The position numbers and the translations under genes are program-made. A DNA stretch of 64,000 nucleotides from Sphaerisporangium sp040685555 (GTDB taxonomy: Bacteria > Actinomycetota > Actinomycetes > Streptosporangiales > Streptosporangiaceae), in contig NZ_JBFBIK010000011.1 of the NCBI RefSeq assembly GCF_040685555.1, positions 1-64,000 of the forward strand, given 5' to 3'. Below, in pieces: positions 31,881 to 38,436 of this stretch. The notes under the pieces are model-generated. The model was not told where the DNA came from, ran no database searches, and saw nothing but the letters and a program-made list of their open reading frames with translations. Each line of letters opens with the position of its first letter. The stretch's first letter is position 1.

Positions 31881-32681
31881 TCAGGCCACCTGGAAGGAGC
31901 GCTTGGCGAGGCCCATCCAGTAGCCGTCGATGGTCTGCTTCGGGGACGCCTCGGGGTCGGTGGCGGCGCCGAGCGTGACGAACATCGGTGCGAAATGCTC
32001 GATGGTCGGGTGCGCGTACGGCATGCCCGGCGCGCGGTGGCGGAAGTCCGCCAGCTCGTCGACCGCGCCCCGGGCCAGCGTCTCGGCGGCCCACGCGTCG
32101 AACTCCTGTGACCAGCACGGAGCGACGGCCTCGGGGCGGAAGTCGCGCAGGAACGGCAGCCCGTGGGTGGTGAACCCGGAGCCGATGATCAGCACCCCCT
32201 CGTCGCGCAGCGGGCGCAGCCTCCGGCCGAGCTGGAGCAGCCGGTCGGGGTCCAGGGTGGGCAGTGACATCTGCAGGACCGGGATGTCGGCCTCGGGGTA
32301 CATCACCGTCAGCGGCACGTAGGCGCCGTGGTCGAGGCCGCGGTTCGGCTGGCGGCTCACGGTCTGGTTGTCCGGCATGAGCGCGGCGACCTTGGCCGCG
32401 AGCTCGGGCGCGCCCGGCGAGCCGTACCGCACCGAGTAGTAGCGAGCGGGGAAGCCGCCGAAGTCGTAGACCAGCGGCACGGTGTCAGTGGCGCCGAGCA
32501 TCAGCGGCGCGGACTCCCAGTGCGCCGAGACGACGAGGATGGCGGTGGGCCGGGGCAGGTCGCCGGCCCATGCCGAGAGTTGCGACGTCCACAGCGCGTC
32601 GTCGACCAGCGGCGGGGCGCCGTGGCTGAGATAGAGGGCCGGCATCGGGCCCGTGCCGCCGCTGGACGTGTCGTCGCTCAT
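31881..32681 (-). CDS. DODA-type extradiol ring-opening dioxygenase
   Basis: This 266-residue protein belongs to the LigB/4,5-DOPA dioxygenase family. Zinc- or iron-binding His residues sit in PALYLSHGAPPLVDD (near residue 20), in NRGLDHGAYVPLTVMYPEAD (near 125) and in LVVSAHWES (near 57); GSGFTTHGLPFLRDF supplies the late His. Members open catechol-type rings at the extradiol position; the plant and bacterial DODA branch acts on DOPA-like compounds. The ATG at 32681 follows AAGGAG. The upstream region has two inverted repeats, so the gene is probably repressor controlled. Confidence 0.88.
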   Translation of the reverse strand: MSDDTSSGGTGPMPALYLSHGAPPLVDDALWTSQLSAWAGDLPRPTAILVVSAHWESAPLMLGATDTVPLVYDFGGFPARYYSVRYGSPGAPELAAKVAALMPDNQTVSRQPNRGLDHGAYVPLTVMYPEADIPVLQMSLPTLDPDRLLQLGRRLRPLRDEGVLIIGSGFTTHGLPFLRDFRPEAVAPCWSQEFDAWAAETLARGAVDELADFRHRAPGMPYAHPTIEHFAPMFVTLGAATDPEASPKQTIDGYWMGLAKRSFQVA

Positions 32682-32695
32682 CGCGGACTCCTTAG

Positions 32696-32744
32696 TTGAA
32701 CATTCAAGCATCAACAGGAAAGCAGAAGATACTTGACGCGTCAA
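32696..32744. promoter_or_regulatory. Paired palindromes upstream of dioxygenase gene
   Basis: TTGAA-CA-TTCAA (32696-32707) and the perfect palindrome TTGACGCGTCAA (32733-32744) lie 15 and 52 bp before the dioxygenase start. On the minus strand the latter supplies a TTGACG -35-like box. They suggest control by a regulator such as one of the nearby MarR proteins. Confidence 0.45.
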
Positions 32745-32817
32745 TCGATTGGGGAGACCAACCCGGACCTACCTTTTCCCCGGTTCGCTTCAGGCTGGAA
32801 TCCCCCGGAGTGCGTGA

Positions 32818-33477
32818 TCAGACGGTGGCGAGGGAGCCGAAGATCAGGCGCTGGCGGCGGCGGTGCGGCCCCCGCGTCAGCGCGAGCATCACCGACAGGA
32901 CCGGGCCCGCGATCTTGCGGAGTCGCGCGAGCTCTTCGGGCCTCGCGTACTGGCCGATGCGCGGCAGGTCGAAGGCGGCGTCCCCGCCCTTGCGGACCGC
33001 GGTCTCCACGGCGAGCCAGTCGGATGCCGAGACGTACTTCTCGATGATCGGGAAGATGGTCAGCTCCTCCTCCTCGATGTGCTCGTCGAGGAGGTCGGCG
33101 AGGGTCCCGAGCAGGGCGGCGAGCCGCCCGGCCGCCGTGCGGCCGGTCACGAACGCGGTGGCGGAGGAGCGCACCTCGTCCAGCAGCGGATCGAGCTCCG
33201 AGTGGTCGTCGGACAGGTCGGAGAGGTCCACGGCGGCACCGGCGGAGCGCTCCAGCACCGGCCAGAGGACCTTGTCCTCCATCGAGTGATGGTGGTGGAT
33301 GCCTTCGCAGAGCTTGGCGATGAACGTGGAGATCGCGGCTGCCCTGGCCTGGTCGCACGACTGCCGGCCCGAGGCGATCTCGGCGGTCACGGCGGCCAGG
33401 CGGCGGGTGTCGCCCCGCATGGCGCGGTGGGTGATGCGGAATCCCAGAGTGTCGGGAGTGTCGGTGCTGTGGGGCAT
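32818..33477 (-). CDS. Hemerythrin-domain protein
   Basis: This 219-residue protein has a hemerythrin HHE-type four-helix bundle in residues 10-160: ITHRAMRGDTRRLAAVTAEI supplies the first His, CEGIHHHHSMEDKVLWPVLE a His/Glu set, LSDDHSELDPLLDEV the third, and LADLLDEHIEEEELTIFPII the last His and Glu. It would bind a di-iron centre and O2, NO or act in iron handling. The C-terminal 60 residues are basic and look like an unrelated helical tail. The ATG at 33477 follows AAGGAAG. It is the second hemerythrin domain in the window, separate from the LLM fusion. Confidence 0.88.
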   Translation of the reverse strand: MPHSTDTPDTLGFRITHRAMRGDTRRLAAVTAEIASGRQSCDQARAAAISTFIAKLCEGIHHHHSMEDKVLWPVLERSAGAAVDLSDLSDDHSELDPLLDEVRSSATAFVTGRTAAGRLAALLGTLADLLDEHIEEEELTIFPIIEKYVSASDWLAVETAVRKGGDAAFDLPRIGQYARPEELARLRKIAGPVLSVMLALTRGPHRRRQRLIFGSLATV

Positions 33478-33708
33478 GATGCTTCCTTGCCGGAGTCGTG
33501 TACCTGTCGTCGTCCAGCGTGCTCGGGCGCACTTAGAGCTTGCTTGGATCTGACTTAGACGATGGCCTCCGGATTCGGCGGTACGCGGGCGCGTGGCCGT
33601 GGTGCGCGAGTACGTGCGCGGTGTGAACGCACAGGTGAGGCCCCTGGTGCCATAGCGATCTCGGGCATTTAGCGAAACGGATGATGATTGGGCATACTCT
33701 GTCGCGCT

Positions 33709-33927
33709 ATGGAGACGCGCTGGGTGGGGCCGGACGGCTACGAGATCACAGCCGCGACGCGCGGCGATCATCAGGTCCTCCGCCTGCGGCGGCACGGAGA
33801 GCTCGTCGCGGACTGCTTCTCCGTCGACGAGCTACGCCGTTTCGTGGACCTCGCCGATCTTTGCGAGGTGATCACTCTGCCGTTCGGGGGCCGTGCCTCG
33901 CGCGGGCGGCAGGAGGCTCTCCGCTAG
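33709..33927 (+). CDS. Hypothetical protein, 72 residues
   Basis: This small alpha/beta protein is unrecognised: METRWVGPDGYEITAATRGD, HQVLRLRRHGELVADCFSVD, ELRRFVDLADLCEVITLPFG. It is soluble with no membrane segment. No ribosome binding site precedes the ATG, but a CATACT -10-like box lies about 15 bp upstream, consistent with a leaderless transcript as is common in actinomycetes. It lies between the hemerythrin gene and the tRNA genes. Confidence 0.6.
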   Translation: METRWVGPDGYEITAATRGDHQVLRLRRHGELVADCFSVDELRRFVDLADLCEVITLPFGGRASRGRQEALR

Positions 33928-34051
33928 GCCCGCCGCGGGCGTCCCTGGGGAGGCCCTGGATGGGCGTTCTGATTCGCATCGGTCGCGGGGTCCGTGTATG
34001 GTTACACCTGTCCGCAGCGCGGCGCGGTAACGCGAAACGCGAGTGAGACCG

Positions 34052-34124
34052 GCCCCTTTAGCTCAGTCGGCAGAGCGTCTCCATGGTAAGGAGAAGGTCT
34101 ACGGTTCGATTCCGTAAAGGGGCT
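34052..34124 (+). tRNA. tRNA-Thr(GGT)
   Basis: A complete cloverleaf of 73 nt is visible. GCCCCTT pairs with AAGGGGC, the D arm is GCTC/GAGC, the anticodon arm is TCTCC-ATGGTAA-GGAGA with anticodon GGT, and the T arm is TACGG-TTCGATT-CCGTA. The 3' CCA is not encoded. Confidence 0.97.
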
Positions 34125-34342
34125 CGACAGCGCAAATGCCCTCTCCCGGATTCCGGGGTGGGGCTTTTCGCTTGTGGGTATCCGACCGTGCTCACCAGTC
34201 CGCCTGTAAATAGGGGAAGTGTAGGGGCCCAGCGATCAGGCATACTTGGAGCACCTAGCCCAGATCGGGCATGCCAGTGCGCGTGCGCGATCGTCTTAGA
34301 GGTCAGGTATCCTTTCGAGGCCGGTTGAGTTCGCCGGCCTGA

Positions 34343-34416
34343 GGCGGAGTAGCTCAGTCAGGCAGAGCAAGCGGCTCATAATCGCTGTGTCGCCGGTTCA
34401 AGTCCGGCCTCCGCTA
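34343..34416 (+). tRNA. tRNA-Met(CAT), elongator type
   Basis: A 74-nt cloverleaf: acceptor GGCGGAG with CTCCGCT (first pair G-U), anticodon arm AGCGG-CTCATAA-TCGCT with anticodon CAT, T arm GCCGG-TTCAAGT-CCGGC, discriminator A. A TATCCT -10-like box lies about 30 bp upstream. The paired first base fits an elongator rather than the initiator. CCA is not encoded. Confidence 0.97.
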
Positions 34417-34495
34417 CTACCCTGCCGGGTCCCCCTGTAAAGGGTGGCCGGGTTCGGGTTGTCCATGTGTCCCAAACGTAGAAAGGCACTCCCAC

Positions 34496-34660
34496 GTGGC
34501 TGCCACCGACGTTAGGCCGAAGATCACGCTGGCCTGCCAGGAGTGCAAGCACCGCAACTACATCACGCGGAAGAACCGGCGTAACGACCCGGACAGGCTT
34601 GAGCTGAAGAAGTACTGCCCCAACTGCAAGTGCCACCGTGCCCACCGCGAGACGCGCTAA
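34496..34660 (+). CDS. rpmG: 50S ribosomal protein L33 (zinc-binding form)
   Basis: This 54-residue protein is bL33: MAATDVRPKITLACQECKHR, NYITRKNRRNDPDRLELKKY, CPNCKCHRAHRETR. Cys14/Cys17 and Cys42/Cys45 form the zinc ribbon of the C+ type, used when zinc is sufficient. The start is GTG behind GAAAGG. It follows tRNA-Thr and tRNA-Met and precedes the two MaoC dehydratase genes, the same order as rpmG2-hadA-hadB in mycobacteria. Confidence 0.97.
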   Translation: MAATDVRPKITLACQECKHRNYITRKNRRNDPDRLELKKYCPNCKCHRAHRETR

Positions 34661-34983
34661 GCGCCACCGCACGCCGAGCCGGCCCGATCGGGCAGGCTCT
34701 CGCGTCAGAGCATGATGGTCTCCGGGCATCCGGGCGCCTTCAGCAGCACTTCGGCATTTTCGCGCGACCGGCGTTCTCCCTAGAGAGCGCCGGTTTGTCG
34801 CGTCCGAAAACAGGCGTCCCCCGTCGGGGCGGCGACCGGCCTGCACGGGTTCCGTAGCGGGCCGGGCTAGCGTTCTCCCTACCGGCGGAGGGCCGAGCCG
34901 CACGAGATCCACCCACGACGGCCGAACCTTGTTCTGTTACCGTCGGGCTCCGCAGCTCTGCGTTCCGAAAGGGCACCGGCACG

Positions 34984-35433
34984 ATGGCTTTGAACCGTGA
35001 TTTCGTCGGACGGACCTACCCGGCGTCCACCTCCTACGAGGTGTGCCGCGTCAAGATCAGGGAGTTCGCCGCCGCGATCGGCGATCACAACCCGATATAC
35101 CGCGACCCCGAGGCCGCGAGGGAAGCCGGTCACCCCGACGTCGTCGCCCCGCCGACCTTCCCCATCGTGTTCAGCCTCTCGGGCGCCGGTGAGGCGCTCG
35201 CCGACCCCGAGCTCGGCCTCGACTTCGCCATGGTGGTCCACGGCGAGCAGCGGTTCGAGTACGACCGCCCGATCTACGCCGGTGACGAGCTGCTGTGCAC
35301 CTCCACCATCAGCGAGATCCGCAGCGTCGGCCGCAACGAGCTCCTCACGGTCACCAGCGAGGTCTCCACCGTCCAGGGCGAACCGGTCTGCAGGACCTAC
35401 AACACCATCATCGAGCGCGGAGGGGCGGCGTAA
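34984..35433 (+). CDS. MaoC-type dehydratase subunit A (HadA-like)
   Basis: This 149-residue hot-dog protein matches the FAS1-type dehydratase/HadA family: FVGRTYPASTSYEVCRVKIR, EFAAAIGDHNPIYRDPEAAR, APPTFPIVFSLSGAGEALAD, HGEQRFEYDRPIYAGDELLC. HadA-like subunits lack the catalytic His and help bind the acyl chain while HadB catalyses. In mycobacteria the pair dehydrates 3-hydroxyacyl-ACP in FAS-II; in a genome without mycolates they more likely act on other acyl chains. The ATG at 34984 starts the protein at the usual position. Three bases separate it from the next gene. Confidence 0.9.
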   Translation: MALNRDFVGRTYPASTSYEVCRVKIREFAAAIGDHNPIYRDPEAAREAGHPDVVAPPTFPIVFSLSGAGEALADPELGLDFAMVVHGEQRFEYDRPIYAGDELLCTSTISEIRSVGRNELLTVTSEVSTVQGEPVCRTYNTIIERGGAA

Positions 35434-35436
35434 CCG

Positions 35437-35865
35437 ATGACCGCGACTGTGAAGTACGACGAGGTTGAGGTCGGCCACCAGATCCCGGCCGTCGACTACT
35501 CCGTCCACCGCGTCAACCTGGTGATGTACGCCGGCGCCTCCGGTGACTTCAACCCGATCCACTGGAACGAGCGCCACGCCAAGGCCGTCGGCCTGCCGGA
35601 CGTGATCGCGCACGGCATGTTCACGATGGCCGAGGCGGGCCGGTTCGTCACCGACTGGGCGGGCGACCCCGGAGCGCTGGTCGACTACGGCGTCAGGTTC
35701 TCGTCCATGGTGGTCGTCCCCGACAACGACGAAGGCGCCGTGATCACGGTGAGCGGGGTCGTCGAGGACAAGCTGGACGACAACCGCGTGGTCATCGCGC
35801 TGACGGCCAGGTCAGGGGACTCCCGGGTGCTCTCCAAGGCCCGCGCGACCGTCCGGCTCGCCTGA
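35437..35865 (+). CDS. MaoC-type dehydratase subunit B (HadB-like)
   Basis: This 142-residue protein is the same length as mycobacterial HadB. It carries the hydratase-2 active site YAGASGDFNPIHWNERHAKA with Asp37 and His42, followed by VIAHGMFTMAEAGRFVTDWA. It is the catalytic partner of the upstream subunit, forming a double hot-dog (R)-specific 3-hydroxyacyl dehydratase in the cytosol. The close spacing implies one transcript and paired synthesis. A strong hairpin 24 bp downstream ends the operon. Confidence 0.92.
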   Translation: MTATVKYDEVEVGHQIPAVDYSVHRVNLVMYAGASGDFNPIHWNERHAKAVGLPDVIAHGMFTMAEAGRFVTDWAGDPGALVDYGVRFSSMVVVPDNDEGAVITVSGVVEDKLDDNRVVIALTARSGDSRVLSKARATVRLA

Positions 35866-35889
35866 CCCCCGGCTCACCCCGATTTCGCG

Positions 35890-35919
35890 GGCCCGGCGGT
35901 CCACCTGGACCGCCGGGCC
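35890..35919 (+). terminator. Terminator after MaoC pair
   Basis: GGCCCGGCGGTCCA and TGGACCGCCGGGCC form a perfect 14-bp stem with a 2-nt loop. No T-run follows, as is usual in actinomycetes. Confidence 0.75.
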
Positions 35920-35955
35920 TGAATGCTTGCCTCCCAGGTGGGTAGTGGGGGCTGC

Positions 35956-36255
35956 GTGAACGAGGCACCGAAACACACGAACGACCGCGATGATCAGCAG
36001 CTCGCGCACACGGCCGACCACGGCGTCGAGTCCGACTCCGGAACCGAGGACATGGTCGCCTCACAGGTGCTGTGGGATTCCAGCCTGGCGACGTCGAGGC
36101 TGGACGAGGCGATCAGCGCTCAGGACCACGACCAGGAGCAGTCCGTGCCCGAGGGGGATCCGCCCGCCCACCACGAGGAGCGGCAGCGCGAAGAGGTGTC
36201 CCGCCGGACCGATGAGCGCGGTCAGGAGCTACGCCGTCCCCATCGCAACCGCTGA
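35956..36255 (+). CDS. Hypothetical highly charged protein
   Basis: This 99-residue protein is very hydrophilic and acidic with many Gln, His, Asp and Glu (NEAPKHTNDRDDQQLAHTAD, HDQEQSVPEGDPPAHHEERQ). It has no membrane segment and is probably largely disordered, with one possible helix around VLWDSSLATSRLDEAISAQ. The GTG at 35956 follows GGGGG; an ATG 11 codons upstream lies too close to the terminator. I do not recognise it, and it could be spurious. Confidence 0.45.
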   Translation: MNEAPKHTNDRDDQQLAHTADHGVESDSGTEDMVASQVLWDSSLATSRLDEAISAQDHDQEQSVPEGDPPAHHEERQREEVSRRTDERGQELRRPHRNR

Positions 36256-36353
36256 TCCCCGCCGGACCCAGGCGGGGGCCGGGGGCGGCTCGTCTAGGCT
36301 GAGTGCCGGCGTGCGGTGCTCGCGCGCCGGTTCGTACCTGCTGGGGATGGTGC

Positions 36354-37475
36354 ATGGCTGACCGTGTGGCAGGTGTGCGGCTCGCGCCGTACACCACGTT
36401 GAGAGTGGGCGGGGCGGCCCGGGCCTTCGTGGAGGCTCATACGGGCGAGGAACTCGTCGAGCTGGTGGCGGAGGCCGACCGCGCCGGCGAGCCCGTGCTC
36501 GTCCTCGGGGGCGGCAGCAACCTGGTGGTCTCCGACGAGGGCTTCGACGGCCTGGTGGTCCGGGTCTCCTCGCGCGGCGTCGACGTCCGCGACGAGGGAA
36601 GCCGGGTCGTGGTGACCGCGCAGGCGGGGGAGGACTGGGACGCCCTGGTGGCCCGCGCCGTGGCCGAGGGCTGGTCCGGGGTCGAGTGCCTGTCGGGCGT
36701 TCCGGGCCTGGTCGGGTCGACCCCGATCCAGAACGTCGGCGCCTACGGGCAGGACGTCTCGCAGACCGTCGTCGGCGTCCGGGCCTACGACCGGCGTGCG
36801 GGGGAGGTGCTCGACCTCGACGCCGAGCAGTGCGGGTTCGCCTACCGGCACAGCGCCTTCAAGGATGATCTCGCCCGTTACGTCGTGGTCTCCGTGACCT
36901 ACGCGCTGGAGAAGTCCGAGAAGTCCGGGCCTGTCGCCTACAAGGAGCTGGCGGCGAAGCTGGGCGTGGAGATCGGCGGCAGGGTCGCCCTGCACGAGGC
37001 CCGTACGGCCGTGCTGCACCTGCGCCGCGGCAAGGGCATGGTCCTCGACGCCTCCGATCCCGACACGTGCAGCGCCGGCTCCTTCTTCACCAATCCGGTG
37101 CTGGACGGGCCGGAGGCGGCCGAGCTGGAGCGCCGGGCTCCGGGGTTCCCCCGCTGGGACACGCCCGCGGGCGCCGTCAAGGTGCCCGCCGCCTGGCTCA
37201 TCGAGCACGCCGGCTTCCCCAAGGGTTACCGGCGCGGCCCGGCGCGCATCTCCACCAAGCACACGCTCGCGCTGACCAACCCGGGCGGGCTCGGGGTCAC
37301 CGGCTTCCCTGGTGACCCCGAAGCACTCGGCTCCATGTCGATGCCTGCCCCGTTCGACGGTCCGGCGACGGCGGCCGATCTGCTGGCACTGGCCAGGGAG
37401 GTCAAGGAGGGCGTCGAGGCGAAGTTCGGGGTCACCCTGGTGAACGAGCCCGTGATGGTCGGCCTCCGGCTCTGA
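36354..37475 (+). CDS. murB: UDP-N-acetylenolpyruvoylglucosamine reductase
   Basis: This 373-residue cytosolic flavoenzyme reduces UDP-GlcNAc-enolpyruvate to UDP-MurNAc with NADPH, an essential peptidoglycan precursor step. The FAD-binding part has PYTTLRVGGAARAFVEAHTG, LVLGGGSNLVVSDEGFDG and LSGVPGLVGSTPIQNVGAYG. The catalytic Ser is in SAGSFFTNPVLDG, with AGFPKGYRRGPARISTKHTL and the terminal NEPVMVG supplying the conserved Glu. The ATG at 36354 is preferred over an upstream frame because the conserved N-terminus starts here and GGGGAT precedes it. It is convergent with the GDT1-like gene, with only 14 bp between stops. Confidence 0.96.
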   Translation: MADRVAGVRLAPYTTLRVGGAARAFVEAHTGEELVELVAEADRAGEPVLVLGGGSNLVVSDEGFDGLVVRVSSRGVDVRDEGSRVVVTAQAGEDWDALVARAVAEGWSGVECLSGVPGLVGSTPIQNVGAYGQDVSQTVVGVRAYDRRAGEVLDLDAEQCGFAYRHSAFKDDLARYVVVSVTYALEKSEKSGPVAYKELAAKLGVEIGGRVALHEARTAVLHLRRGKGMVLDASDPDTCSAGSFFTNPVLDGPEAAELERRAPGFPRWDTPAGAVKVPAAWLIEHAGFPKGYRRGPARISTKHTLALTNPGGLGVTGFPGDPEALGSMSMPAPFDGPATAADLLALAREVKEGVEAKFGVTLVNEPVMVGLRL

Positions 37476-37489
37476 GCCGCCGGCTTGCC

Positions 37490-38056
37490 TCAGAGGAGTG
37501 CCTCGGCGATGAGGAGGACGCCGAAGACGGCGAAGGCGGCGGCGGCGCCGTACCGGATGACCTTCTCGGGCAGGTGCTTCCCGAGCATCCGGCCGACGAC
37601 GATGGCGAGCGCGTCGGCGGCGACCATGCCCACCGTCGAGCCGATCCAGGTGCCGAACCAGCCGTGCTGGGTGGCGAGGGTGATCGTGGCGAGCATGGTC
37701 TTGTCGCCCAGCTCGCTGAGGAAGAACGCCACGGTCACCGCGATGAGGGCGCTGCGCGTGGTGCGCTCGGCCTTCTGCGACTCCTCGTCGCTCAGCTCGT
37801 CGCCGCGAAGCGTCCACAGCGCGAAGAACAGGAAAGCGATGCCCGCGACGATGGCGATGGCCGTCTTCGGGAGCGCGTCGCCGATGAGGCCGCCGAGCCC
37901 GACGCTGAAGAGGTGCACCACCGCCGTGGCGATGGTGATGCCGGCGAGCACCGGCCACGGCTTGAATCTCGTGGCGAAGGTCATGGCCATGAGCTGGCTC
38001 TTGTCGCCCAGCTCGGCCACGAAGATGACGCCGAGACTGATCCAGAACGCTTCCAC
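37490..38056 (-). CDS. GDT1/UPF0016-family manganese exporter
   Basis: This 188-residue protein has six membrane helices in two repeats, each with the family signature: FVAELGDKSQLMAM near residue 13 and FLSELGDKTMLATI near 115. The Glu and Asp of E-x-G-D-(K/R) bind the cation. Bacterial members export Mn2+ and plant or yeast relatives move Mn2+/Ca2+. The start is a GTG at 38056 with a weak AGGG upstream. A yybP-ykoY-type riboswitch lies in the leader about 110 bp upstream, so Mn2+-induced expression is likely, which fits an exporter. Confidence 0.93.
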   Translation of the reverse strand: MEAFWISLGVIFVAELGDKSQLMAMTFATRFKPWPVLAGITIATAVVHLFSVGLGGLIGDALPKTAIAIVAGIAFLFFALWTLRGDELSDEESQKAERTTRSALIAVTVAFFLSELGDKTMLATITLATQHGWFGTWIGSTVGMVAADALAIVVGRMLGKHLPEKVIRYGAAAAFAVFGVLLIAEALL

Positions 38057-38436
38057 AGGGGGGTCGCCCTTTCTTGTAGCGCGACCGGGCTGGGAGCGAG
38101 CACCACGGGGAGTTTCGGGGTACGTCGACCTCGGCCCGGCAGCGTGTTCGTGCATGGCTGCCAAGCCGAAGGTCTCGTCCGCCTCGATGAGAGGCCCGCG
38201 CGACCGGGCTTACGCCAGCATGTCGATCACGCGATTGGGACTACTCCCCTTCGGTGTTTCCATCCAACCTTAACGGATGCCCCCGGGGCCGCATTACGGC
38301 AAGGCCCCGCAAAGCGCGCTCTTCCACGAGCGAGGCCGGGAAACCCCGTACCCGGCGGGCGAATCGTCCGGGTAAAGATTCGGAGCCCCAGCTCGCGGCC
38401 TCAGGGACGGAGCAGGGAGCTGATCCGAGACGTGGG
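38057..38436. other. Leader of the GDT1 gene and LuxR downstream region
   Basis: The 380-bp gap between two minus-strand genes holds the manganese riboswitch (38163-38257) and its downstream expression platform. The part from 38260 to 38436 should contain the riboswitch promoter and the end of the LuxR transcript, but I saw no clear -10/-35 pair or terminator. Confidence 0.5.
38163..38257 (-). promoter_or_regulatory. yybP-ykoY manganese riboswitch
   Basis: Read on the minus strand the leader has the conserved 5' block CCGAAGGGGAGTAG, an internal GCTGGCGTAAGCCCGGTC block, and the closing GAGACCTTCGGC. CCGAAGG (38248-38254) pairs with CCTTCGG (38166-38172) to form stem P1. This is the layout of the yybP-ykoY aptamer, which senses Mn2+ and commonly sits before UPF0016/GDT1 exporters, as here. 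About 105 bp lie between aptamer and start codon; the switching hairpin was not resolved by eye. Confidence 0.85.
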
